Shown here: positions 1 through 5,974 of the stretch, one piece after another
Position numbering within the stretch: position 1 is the stretch's first letter
Layout: the number at the start of each line of letters is the position of its first letter
Assembly (NCBI GenBank): GCA_002328625.1
Contig: DCVC01000134.1
Coordinates: forward strand, 1-5,974
Direction of reading: 5' to 3'
Length of the DNA stretch: 5,974 bases
Source: Bacteroidales bacterium UBA2198
Lineage (GTDB): Bacteria > Bacteroidota > Bacteroidia > Bacteroidales > VadinHA17
Notes under the pieces: model-generated
Seen by the model: the letters and a program-made list of their open reading frames with translations, nothing else
The model's database searches: none
Told to the model about the DNA's origin: nothing
Position numbers and translations under genes: made by a program

Positions 1-821
1 AGAATATACTGGACTCCGCCACCGCTGATATAACATTTACAGTTATCAGCCGGTTTAATATCGCCTCTATCTGTCTTATCAGGAAATTTTACCGGCTGGC
101 TGTGATCATGTGTGAAATAAGCCGGAACGCCATTACAGCTTATGACCTTTTCATAGATTTTCATTTTTCTCGTCTCTTCAAACAGAGGAGACAGATACTC
201 TTTTTCAAGTCTGGTCTCAACACCGGGTTCCCTTGGTGGAACAGGCCTTTCATTTTCCCTTGCCTCAATGATATTTATCAATCTCCAGAACTGAACAACA
301 TTACCTGTAATTGCCAGGTTGATATCCCTGTTCTGGTATTTCTCAATTTTAAGTATATATCGGCGGCTTGGATAACAATTTGAATTAACGATCAGAGATG
401 ATAATACCAGGTAGTTAATATATTCGCTCCGGTAGAGCGGTGGCACGGTCAGAACATTATCTCCCTCAATAATAGTCTGTTCCGGGGCGACTTCGATGTT
501 TGCACCACCCCCGATAAGGGCAATAAGGGTCTTGAATAAATAATCATAATCGGTGTCCGGACTCGCTGGCAGATAAATGAATTCGATCTCGGGAGAATTA
601 TTTCTCAGGCTCTCCATAAGTTTTTCTCCCAGTTCTGCAAGCCATACTGCCCTGTGTTTATCTGTAGAATAGTCTTTATTTAAATGATCAAAAACCTCGG
701 TATAGACTTCTTCAATTTTTACTCCGACCCTTATCTTTGGACAATTTCCGCTCTGTGATAATGCACCTGTAGTAAAGAAGATTAAGAAAGTTATGAGACC
801 ACAAAGAATTCTTTTTATCAT
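1..821 (-). CDS. Secreted protein of unknown function, 3' end cut by window edge
   Basis: An open frame of 273 complete codons starts at ATG 821-819 and reaches the window edge with no stop, so the C-terminus is missing. Residues 1-22 form a typical Sec signal peptide: Lys3 and Arg4, a hydrophobic core at 5-18, and a likely cleavage site between Ser22 and Gln23. There is no lipobox cysteine at the cleavage site, so a soluble periplasmic or exported protein is more likely than a lipoprotein. The mature part looks globular. Residues 57-85 read as an amphipathic helix followed by a strand, and 104-125 as a Gly-rich turn and strands. Residues 192-200 are Pro-rich. Five cysteines follow the signal (27, 149, 229, 261, 263), the last two as a CKC pair. 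The alternating helix/strand look faintly recalls CsgG/TolB-N-like folds, but I see no diagnostic motif and do not assign a family. It lies 89 bases downstream of the OmpA-family gene on the same strand and could be cotranscribed with it. Confidence 0.85.
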   Translation of the reverse strand, partial: MIKRILCGLITFLIFFTTGALSQSGNCPKIRVGVKIEEVYTEVFDHLNKDYSTDKHRAVWLAELGEKLMESLRNNSPEIEFIYLPASPDTDYDYLFKTLIALIGGGANIEVAPEQTIIEGDNVLTVPPLYRSEYINYLVLSSLIVNSNCYPSRRYILKIEKYQNRDINLAITGNVVQFWRLINIIEARENERPVPPREPGVETRLEKEYLSPLFEETRKMKIYEKVISCNGVPAYFTHDHSQPVKFPDKTDRGDIKPADNCKCYISGGGVQYI

Positions 822-910
822 TTTACTGATATTAAAAGTTAAAAGAAAGAGATTCATTCTTCTTTTATTGCTATAACCATTTGAGTGTCAGTTAATATTG
901 GCATTATTGA

Positions 911-2167
911 TTACATCTTCACGAACTCCACCCTGCGGTTGTTTGCCTTCCCTTCGGGGGTACCATTGCTGTCGATGGGCTTGCTTTCGCCCCATCCCAT
1001 TGATGTGAGGCGGTCGGAAGCTATCCCGAGTCTTGTCAGGGCACCGGCAACTGTCTGCGCACGTTGTTCAGAGAGGGTCTTGTTGAAAGCATCGTCACCA
1101 TCGCTGTCGGTATGCCCCTCGACACTGAACCTGATCTCGGGATACTGTTTCATGAGAGCGGCTATCTCATTAATAATACCCATTGATTCAGGTTTGAGGG
1201 TTGCCTTGTTCACGTCGAACCGGATACCGTTGGCAATGATCTTACCATCCTGCAGGAAGCGGTCGTAATAGCTTACACCCCCCTCGGCTATCCTTATGTT
1301 TTTAATAAAGTAATGGGATTCATCGCCTGCATGCAACGCCCTGATAGATATTCCCGTGGGATTAATGCCAAGATGAGGGATGTTGATCAGCCTTGTTTCA
1401 TTGATGTAAGCTTTCATCTTTCCGCTGGTGTAGGCTATTGCGATGTGCATCCAGCTCTTTTCGAGATTTGCTTTCCCGGGAAGGTTGCTTTCTGCAGGCC
1501 CCAGTTCCATCCCGTCTCCCATGATATATAATTTCTCGTTGCCTCCCCGAAGTGCAGCCTGGTTCTTCTCATCATAAAACAAGACCTGAAAATGGTCATG
1601 AGGAATATATGCATCAAACTCAACGGTGAAAATGTCAGGCAGATAGTCAGACTCCGGGTTCTTCATGTAAGGTATGATTGTAGACCCGTATTGCCTGAAC
1701 ATAATAACATTTTCACCATCCAGTACGGCACATTCCACGGTCCCTTCCTTCAGGTCCCACCGTGACGGGAATTCACCGTTCTTCTCACCTGTCAGATTGT
1801 CTTCAAAGATAACCTTATCACCCGGAACAAAGTCATATTTGCTCCATGAGAGCGTCGGGGGATCTTCCTTACTGGCTTTAGATTCTGCGGATTGCTTGCC
1901 TGAAGCCCTGTTTTCTTCTTTTACTGATGCTTCAGAATCTTTATACCGGGAGGTATCTTTTTTGTCTTTCTTCTTAAAGATCCCCTTAATACCCTGCTCA
2001 ACTTTATCAAATCCGGCATCTATTGCATTGTCGGTTGTCCTGTTGGCACGATAGTCTGCCTCCTCATTCACCTTACCCTTGACATCAACTTTTACCTGAG
2101 CATTCATATCAGTTAACAGAAATGACAAAGTGGTAATGAAGACCGTAATAATTAATAACTTTTTCAT
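911..2167 (-). CDS. OmpA-family protein with concanavalin-like middle domain and peptidoglycan-binding C-terminus
   Basis: A 418-residue exported protein that probably anchors the envelope to peptidoglycan. Residues 1-23 are a signal peptide ending in MNA before Gln24. Residues 51-104 are a charged, Lys/Ser/Glu-rich linker that includes FKKKDKKD. Residues about 112-296 are beta-strand rich and resemble a LamG/concanavalin-like sandwich; this rests on pattern only. Residues about 310-418 are an OmpA C-terminal domain, with the GIRFDVNKATL strand/turn at 314-324, GHTD at 351-354, an N-x-x-L-S-x-x-R-A motif at 362-370 and N-R-R-V-E-F near the end. Asp354 and Arg369 are 15 residues apart, the same spacing as the Asp/Arg pair that binds diaminopimelate in Acinetobacter OmpA, so binding should be intact. 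There is no N-terminal eight-strand barrel, so this is not a classical porin-type OmpA. It starts at ATG 2167-2165 and stops with TAA. It lies 181 bases after the response regulator and may be its target (inference). Confidence 0.95.
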   Translation of the reverse strand: MKKLLIITVFITTLSFLLTDMNAQVKVDVKGKVNEEADYRANRTTDNAIDAGFDKVEQGIKGIFKKKDKKDTSRYKDSEASVKEENRASGKQSAESKASKEDPPTLSWSKYDFVPGDKVIFEDNLTGEKNGEFPSRWDLKEGTVECAVLDGENVIMFRQYGSTIIPYMKNPESDYLPDIFTVEFDAYIPHDHFQVLFYDEKNQAALRGGNEKLYIMGDGMELGPAESNLPGKANLEKSWMHIAIAYTSGKMKAYINETRLINIPHLGINPTGISIRALHAGDESHYFIKNIRIAEGGVSYYDRFLQDGKIIANGIRFDVNKATLKPESMGIINEIAALMKQYPEIRFSVEGHTDSDGDDAFNKTLSEQRAQTVAGALTRLGIASDRLTSMGWGESKPIDSNGTPEGKANNRRVEFVKM

Positions 2168-2265
2168 AGCATTATGGATTTTTGCCTTAATTTATGCCAT
2201 AATAAAAGAAGATTCAAGAGCAAATGAGCAAAGAGGGGGTTTGGATTAGTATCGGAGGAATTTTA

Positions 2266-2344
2266 GCGGAGAGCGGAGAGCGGAGGGCAGAGGGCGGGGG
2301 GCAAGAGCTCTTCGCCCTTCACCCTGAGCCCTGAGCTCTGAGCC
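2266..2344. repeat. Inverted pair of heptamer tandem arrays around a 10-base palindrome
   Basis: Six consecutive 7-base units occupy 2266-2307 on the plus strand: GCGGAGA twice, GCGGAGG, GCAGAGG, GCGGGGG, GCAAGAG. After a CT spacer, five 7-base units occupy 2310-2344: CTTCGCC, CTTCACC, CTGAGCC, CTGAGCT, CTGAGCC. Read on the minus strand the second set becomes GGCTCAG, AGCTCAG, GGCTCAG, GGTGAAG, GGCGAAG. These have the same purine-rich RGC-N-N-AG character as the first set. The two arrays are therefore related and face each other across the palindrome AAGAGCTCTT (2303-2312). The whole could fold into a long imperfect stem in either transcript. It lies between the response regulator stop and the OmpA-family start. 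The function is unknown; a dispersed intergenic repeat, a transcript-end structure or an mRNA stability element are all possible. Confidence 0.8.
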
Positions 2345-2348
2345 TTTT

Positions 2349-3101
2349 TTATTCGTACATATGATCCCGGATGGCCTTCAGCACCTGTTTCTTAAGATTT
2401 GGTGAAACGGGGATTTTTGTACCCTCTTTCATTTGAAGGTATCCCCCGTCTTTTTTTATAAACCTGTCTATATGGCTCAGGTTGACCATGTGCGATTGAT
2501 GGACGCGCATCATTCCTGAGTTCGAAAGAAGTATATCAAATTCTTTTATGGTCCGTGAAACCAAAATGCGCCGCCCTCCTGAAAGCCAGAAGATGGTGTA
2601 ATTACTGTCGGCTTCGGCGCGAATTATATCGGATACTGATACGAGCTGAAGATGATCAGCTGTGGATAAAATAATTCTTTTCAGCTTTTTTCTGCTTTGA
2701 AGATTTTCACTAAGCGCCTGAAATTTAAGCTGCTGTTCTTCATAGTTAATTAACGCCCGTGCCTTTTCAACAGCACGGCAGAGTTCATCAGTGTCGATAG
2801 GCTTTAAAACATAGTCGAGGGCGCTTACTTTAATTGCGTCGATGGCGTACTCCTGATGACCTGTTACGAAGATCACTTTAAAATCAATCCGCGGAATTTT
2901 CTTTAGAAGCTCAAAGCCATTACCATCGGGAAGCTCAATATCGAGAAACAACAGATCGGGTTTATTCTTTATAATAACTCTATAACCCTCTTCAACGGAG
3001 CCGGCAGATGAAACAATATTTATGTCAGGGAACTGATCAGTAAGTAATGCCTTAATGGCATTCCTTACTTTCATTTCATCATCAACAATAATTGCATTCA
3101 T
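2349..3101 (-). CDS. LytTR-family DNA-binding response regulator
   Basis: A 250-residue response regulator of the LytR/AgrA (LytTR) type, cytoplasmic. Residues 1-118 are a receiver domain: acidic pair Asp7/Asp8 (IIVDDE), phosphoacceptor Asp54 in FLDIELPDG, Thr80 in FVTG, and Lys100 in LKP. All catalytic positions are present. Residues about 142-246 are a LytTR DNA-binding domain with the family signature R-V-H-Q-S-H-M-V-N-L at 199-208 and the IPVSPNLKKQV segment at 230-240. I chose ATG 3101-3099, which gives the usual MNAIIVDDE start. The frame also opens four codons earlier at a TTG (3113), which is less likely. It follows the histidine kinase gene by 108 bases on the same strand and is almost certainly its partner. 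LytTR domains usually bind direct repeats upstream of target promoters; I could not identify a convincing pair in this window. Confidence 0.95.
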   Translation of the reverse strand: MNAIIVDDEMKVRNAIKALLTDQFPDINIVSSAGSVEEGYRVIIKNKPDLLFLDIELPDGNGFELLKKIPRIDFKVIFVTGHQEYAIDAIKVSALDYVLKPIDTDELCRAVEKARALINYEEQQLKFQALSENLQSRKKLKRIILSTADHLQLVSVSDIIRAEADSNYTIFWLSGGRRILVSRTIKEFDILLSNSGMMRVHQSHMVNLSHIDRFIKKDGGYLQMKEGTKIPVSPNLKKQVLKAIRDHMYE

Positions 3102-3110
3102 TTTATAATT

Positions 3111-3140
3111 CAAATTAACTGCTTTGTACCTTTGACAAAG
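3111..3140 (-). promoter_or_regulatory. Possible promoter and small inverted repeat before the response regulator
   Basis: On the minus strand a TTTG (3139-3136) is followed after 17 bases by TTAATTTG (3118-3111). This differs at one fixed position from the Bacteroidota -7 box TAnnTTTG, though the spacing is slightly short. The -7-like box ends nine bases before the ATG, so a transcript from here would be almost leaderless. CTTTGT (3122-3127) and ACAAAG (3135-3140) form a 6-base inverted repeat with a 7-base loop overlapping the upstream box. This could be an operator or chance. It is weak evidence that the regulator can be transcribed separately from the kinase. Confidence 0.2.
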
Positions 3141-3209
3141 ACGTTATTTTGGTCACAACACTAATTCTATAAGAAAACGGGTAATTAGATTTTTTTGTAT
3201 ATACCGGTG

Positions 3210-5357
3210 TCAGGCAAAGATCTTTTTATATGGAAGCATCATAACAACTTTTGTTCCTGCAACCCGGTCTTCTTCATAAAGATCGATGATTTCGAAGGCT
3301 ATACTCTTTTCCTTCAGTGTTTTCCTGAAGTGTTCCAGCCTTTCAGTAGTCAGTTTTGTTGAAATGGATTGCTTTTTTCGGGTTTCAGCACTTTTTGCTT
3401 CGGCTTCTTTCCGGCCTACCCCGTTATCAGTTACTTCCAGTTTCATTACACCATTGCTGAGGCTGTACGAGATATTGAGCCGTCCCCTTTTTCTAAGAGG
3501 CAGAAGCCCGTGTTCAATTGAATTTTCCACACAAGGCTGGGTAAACATCGGAGGAATGGAATAATTCTCAGGGTCGATAGTTTCATCTATATCGATCTTG
3601 TACTCAAATCCCGATTCAAACCTGAGCTGCTGCACATCGAGATAGAGTCTGATAGTTTCAATCTCCTTTTCGAGAGTGATAAATTCCTCCCTGGAATTTT
3701 CAAGGATATTCCTCATCAGTCTGGCTATCTTGGTAAGGAATCTGTTCGCTTTATCCGGTTTGCCGGCCAGAATCAAATCCTGTACGGCGCAGAGTGAATT
3801 GAAGATAAAATGAGGATTCATCTGAGCCCTGAGCAGTCTCTGTTCGAGGTCGATCCGGGAATAGAGTGCGCGCAGGCGGTTGTGACGTAGGTAAAGAAGG
3901 GTAATGACGGCTCCGAGTGCAAGCAGAACTGCCAGTCCCCTGAGGTACATTTTATGTTGCCTGATACTGTTCTCTGCTATTATTCTTTCTCTGGTGCGCG
4001 CATATTCGGCCTCTCTCTGCTTTTTATCAAAATCATACTCTATCTCGAGGCGTGTTACCTGCTTCAGGAATTCATCATTGGTTATGCTGTCCCTCAGTTG
4101 CATGTGTTCCTTCAGATAGCCGTAAGCTATATCCTTACGGTTGATCTTCCGGTATATTTCACTCAGAAGCAATGAGGCATCGGAAAGAGTCAATGGAAGT
4201 CTCCGCGTTCTTGCCAGTTCATATGCCTTCAGAGTATTTTGCAAAGCCTCATGATATTGTTTCTTTGTCTGTAATACGTTGGCGAGTGTGATGTAATAAT
4301 CAACAATGTTCTGATCCTTGATTTCGGTTGCCATGTTTACTGCACGGGTAATATACCAAAAGGCGGAGTCGATCCGGGAAAGGTGCAGAAGTGTTGATGC
4401 AATGTTGTGGTAAGAAGAAGCAATGGCTGAGGGGTAATCCATTTGTTTATTCAGCTGCAGGCTTTTACGGAGATATATAAGTGCAGTGTCGTAGCGGCCG
4501 GTTGAATTATAAACCTGTGCTATGGAATTATATGTTTTACCTGCCTCCCACAAATCTCCTGCGGCCAGCGATACAGGAAGCTTCTTAAGGTTAAATTCCA
4601 GTGATTTATCCCAGTTTTTCTGATGATAATACATAAGACCGATACTTCCATATCCGATTGCCATGCCGTTGGTATCTTTTTTAAGCTCCCATATCCTCAA
4701 CGCTTCGAAATATGTATCAATAGCCTGGCTGAAAAGTGCCATATCCCTGTAGATAATAGCCAGGCTGTTCAGTGCATCGGCAAGGGCTAACGAATCATTG
4801 ACTGAACGGGCGATCTCGACGGCCTGCCTGATCAGACCGCTGGCTTTTTTCAGGTCCTTCTGTTGCCTTGCCAGGTAGTTAAGCACATTGTAGGCGTTTA
4901 TCATTCCCCTGCTGTCACCTGCCTCTTCAAAGAAATTAAGACTCAGGGCCGCATACCTTTCAGATTCCTGCAGGTCGCTTTTCAGGCTGAAAACATAAGC
5001 TAACCCATAACAGGCACGTGCTTTCCCCCTGGGGTTATTCATTTCCCGGTAGAGGTCGTATGCCTGCATATTATAATATAATGCACTGTCAGTCCTGTAT
5101 TTTGTAAAATATGCAAATCCCAGAGCAAGTGAAGCATCGGCAATTCCTTTGCTGTATCCTGTTGTCCGCGATTCAGACAGAGCTTTAAGCGCAACCGGTA
5201 TGACCATATCGGGATTTCTCCTTGCATTAATGAATGCATTAAGGGTCCGGTTGTTGATGGAAGCTGTATCGGGAGCTTCCTGAGAAAGTAATAGGTTATT
5301 TTCTGTTAAAGAAAGAATCAGGAGGAAACAGATAAATATTAGAGGCAGCTTTGGCAT
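3210..5357 (-). CDS. TPR-containing LytS-type sensor histidine kinase
   Basis: A 715-residue inner-membrane sensor kinase. Residues 1-25 are a signal peptide with hydrophobic core 5-17. Residues about 73-425 hold roughly nine tetratricopeptide repeats (near 73, 112, 152, 191, 231, 271, 311, 351 and 391) with typical A-x-x-Y-x-x-A-L spacing; they should lie in the periplasm. Residues 430-465 are a charged coiled coil and about 473-490 a single membrane helix. The His_kinase domain (PF06580 type) follows, with Q-M-N-P-H-F-I-F-N at 512-520 and His516 as phosphoacceptor. The ATPase domain has its N box at 607-618 (QPCVENSIEHGL, Asn612), DNGVG at 644-648, a T-E-R-L segment at 670-673 and a final GTKVVMMLP at 701-709. 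The glycine-rich stretch before ERL is replaced by SISTKL, as discussed in the findings. It starts at ATG 5357-5355. The LytTR regulator follows after 108 bases and is its likely phosphotransfer partner. The ligand is unknown. Confidence 0.96.
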   Translation of the reverse strand: MPKLPLIFICFLLILSLTENNLLLSQEAPDTASINNRTLNAFINARRNPDMVIPVALKALSESRTTGYSKGIADASLALGFAYFTKYRTDSALYYNMQAYDLYREMNNPRGKARACYGLAYVFSLKSDLQESERYAALSLNFFEEAGDSRGMINAYNVLNYLARQQKDLKKASGLIRQAVEIARSVNDSLALADALNSLAIIYRDMALFSQAIDTYFEALRIWELKKDTNGMAIGYGSIGLMYYHQKNWDKSLEFNLKKLPVSLAAGDLWEAGKTYNSIAQVYNSTGRYDTALIYLRKSLQLNKQMDYPSAIASSYHNIASTLLHLSRIDSAFWYITRAVNMATEIKDQNIVDYYITLANVLQTKKQYHEALQNTLKAYELARTRRLPLTLSDASLLLSEIYRKINRKDIAYGYLKEHMQLRDSITNDEFLKQVTRLEIEYDFDKKQREAEYARTRERIIAENSIRQHKMYLRGLAVLLALGAVITLLYLRHNRLRALYSRIDLEQRLLRAQMNPHFIFNSLCAVQDLILAGKPDKANRFLTKIARLMRNILENSREEFITLEKEIETIRLYLDVQQLRFESGFEYKIDIDETIDPENYSIPPMFTQPCVENSIEHGLLPLRKRGRLNISYSLSNGVMKLEVTDNGVGRKEAEAKSAETRKKQSISTKLTTERLEHFRKTLKEKSIAFEIIDLYEEDRVAGTKVVMMLPYKKIFA

Positions 5358-5445
5358 TGCATACGGAAATTAGTATCAATCCTTTATTCTGCCAAGTTAC
5401 TAAAAAACTGACTAATATCTTACTCCCTGAATTACCGGACAGAGA

Positions 5446-5541
5446 TCAATTCTTAACAAATTCCACCCTCCGGCTTGCTGCCTTTCTTCCGGCAGTATTA
5501 TTCGGGCCGACAGGTTTAGTTTCGCCCCATCCCTTATTGTG
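5446..5541 (-). pseudogene. Remnant: C-terminal tail of a second OmpA-family gene
   Basis: Reading the minus strand from 5541, an open stretch of 31 codons ends at TGA 5448-5446. From 5532 it encodes GWGETKPVG, then PNNTAG, then RKAASRRVEFVKN. Aligned without gaps to the last 28 residues of the intact OmpA-family protein (which begin GWGESKPID and end RRVEFVKM), 17 of 28 positions are identical and others are conservative (S/T, I/V). The stop codon falls at the same alignment position. A TGA (5544-5542) lies in frame just upstream, and I see no GHTD or LSxxRA segment in any minus-strand frame between here and the reductase-like gene. This is therefore a decayed or deleted gene whose tail alone survives, between the reductase-like gene and the kinase. 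Confidence 0.8.
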
Positions 5542-5583
5542 TCATAGTATTCCAAAAAGCTACATTATAAATTTTACTACATC

Positions 5584-5617
5584 AAAAGAATCTTAAGGAT
5601 CATTTGTTTTAAGAATT
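5584..5617 (-). terminator. Possible weak terminator after the DUF1295 gene
   Basis: Starting two bases past the stop codon, on the minus strand, AATTCTTAA (5617-5609) can pair with TTAAGATT (5596-5589), with one bulged base and a 12-base loop. CTTTT follows. The stem is AT-rich and the T-run short, so this is a tentative call based on position as much as on stability. Confidence 0.25.
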
Positions 5618-5618
5618 T

Positions 5619-5974
5619 TCAGAAGAAGCGCTTCTGTTTTTTCGGAAACCAGGGTATGAATGTACTGGTCTTTTCGACGTATTCTTTATATCCGGGTTTC
5701 TGTTCTTTCAGAGTCTTTTCCAGGAGGGTCACGCCCGAAACCTTAATAATCAGAACAGTCATGAGCAGAGATCCCAGTACCGGTAAATAACTGCCGGAAG
5801 CGATGCAAATAAATCCATAACCCCACCAGACCGATGTGTCACCAAAATAATTAGGATGACGGGTGTAGCGCCAGAATCCTTTATCGAGAACTTTTCCTCT
5901 GTTCCGTGGATCAGATTTAAACAGAGCAAGTTGAAGATCACCACCTGCTTCGAACAAAAAACCTGTTAACCAAA
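5619..5974 (-). CDS. DUF1295 / steroid 5-alpha-reductase-family membrane protein, 5' end outside window
   Basis: The last 117 codons of a multi-pass membrane protein are present. The frame stays open to the window edge, so the true start lies beyond 5974; the TTG at 5957 within the frame should not be taken as the start. The visible part begins WLTGFLFEAGGD and carries the family hallmarks FEAGGDLQL, then KSDPRNRGKV, then RYTRHPNYFGD (fragment residues 35-45), WWGYG, a hydrophobic pair of segments at about 52-77, KVSGVTLLEK and PGYKEY. In related sterol reductases this C-terminal region binds NADPH; the His/Pro/Asn/Tyr/Gly motif is intact here. Whole proteins of this family are usually about 250-300 residues, so roughly half is missing. 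The substrate is unknown; the family covers lipid and steroid reductases, and the RHPxYxG motif is shared with isoprenylcysteine methyltransferases. It ends well upstream of the kinase gene and shows no obvious functional link to it. Confidence 0.9.
   Translation of the reverse strand, partial: WLTGFLFEAGGDLQLALFKSDPRNRGKVLDKGFWRYTRHPNYFGDTSVWWGYGFICIASGSYLPVLGSLLMTVLIIKVSGVTLLEKTLKEQKPGYKEYVEKTSTFIPWFPKKQKRFF

Noticed and set aside
102..383. Plus-strand open frame of 93 codons
   Set aside because: It lies opposite an intact minus-strand frame with a signal peptide that runs the full 821 bases; the minus frame is far more convincing.
839..868. AT-rich imperfect hairpin (AAAAGAAG / CTTTCTTTT) between the OmpA-family gene and the secreted-protein gene
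   Set aside because: The stem is only A-T pairs with a mismatch, and it lies close to the next gene's start, so it is not a credible terminator.
885..1268. Plus-strand open frame of 127 codons
   Set aside because: It lies opposite the conserved OmpA C-terminal domain and has no recognisable protein features; it is a shadow of that gene.
2168..2265. Search for a promoter and LytTR direct repeats upstream of the OmpA-family gene
   Set aside because: TTTG and TA-rich fragments occur but none has acceptable spacing to a TAnnTTTG box, and no pair of LytTR-like repeats is visible.
3102..3113. TTG start four codons upstream of the response regulator ATG
   Set aside because: The ATG at 3101 gives the normal receiver-domain start MNAIIVDDE, and the four extra residues match no family feature.
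5365..5395. Possible promoter for the kinase: TTG (5395-5393), 20 bases, then TAATTTCC (5372-5365) on the minus strand
   Set aside because: Spacing fits the Bacteroidota pattern, but the -7 box lacks the last two consensus bases, so it is little better than chance.
5351..5596. Plus-strand open frame of 81 codons in the gap upstream of the kinase
   Set aside because: It lies opposite the OmpA tail remnant, whose minus-strand reading has clear homology; the plus reading resembles the shadow frame over the intact OmpA gene.

Overview
The window looks like chromosomal DNA from a member of the Bacteroidota, probably a Bacteroidales/Marinilabiliales-type organism. That is an inference. It rests on a TPR-containing LytS-type histidine kinase next to a LytTR response regulator, on OmpA-family proteins with N-terminal signal sequences ending in ...NAQ or ...LSQ, on starts without clear Shine-Dalgarno sequences, and on moderate GC content. 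Every gene I can support lies on the minus strand, so transcription runs from high to low coordinates. There is no rRNA, tRNA, CRISPR array or recognisable insertion sequence.

In transcription order: (1) 5974-5619 is the 3' part of a DUF1295/steroid 5-alpha-reductase-family membrane protein that enters from outside the window. (2) 5541-5446 lies in the gap that follows. It is a stranded C-terminal tail of an OmpA-family gene, in frame with its own stop codon but with no body. (3) 5357-3210 is a 715-residue sensor kinase: signal peptide, about nine periplasmic TPRs, coiled coil, one membrane helix, LytS-type His_kinase domain and ATPase domain. (4) 3101-2349 is the matching LytTR response regulator. 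(5) 2266-2344 is an unusual pair of heptamer-repeat arrays in inverted orientation, between the regulator and the next gene. (6) 2167-911 is an intact secreted OmpA-family protein with a concanavalin-like middle domain and a peptidoglycan-binding C-terminus. (7) 821-1 is the start of a secreted protein of unknown function that runs off the window.

The clearest functional unit is the kinase/regulator pair. The kinase would sense a periplasmic or envelope cue through its TPR region and phosphorylate Asp54 of the regulator, whose LytTR domain would bind target promoters. The OmpA-family gene just downstream is a plausible but unproven target; gaps of 108 and 181 bases argue against a tightly packed operon. 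The two most noteworthy things outside the genes are the OmpA tail remnant upstream of the kinase, which implies that the two-component pair was once flanked by OmpA-family genes on both sides, and the 7-base-period inverted array at 2266-2344. I did not find a convincing new defence, mobile or biosynthetic system.
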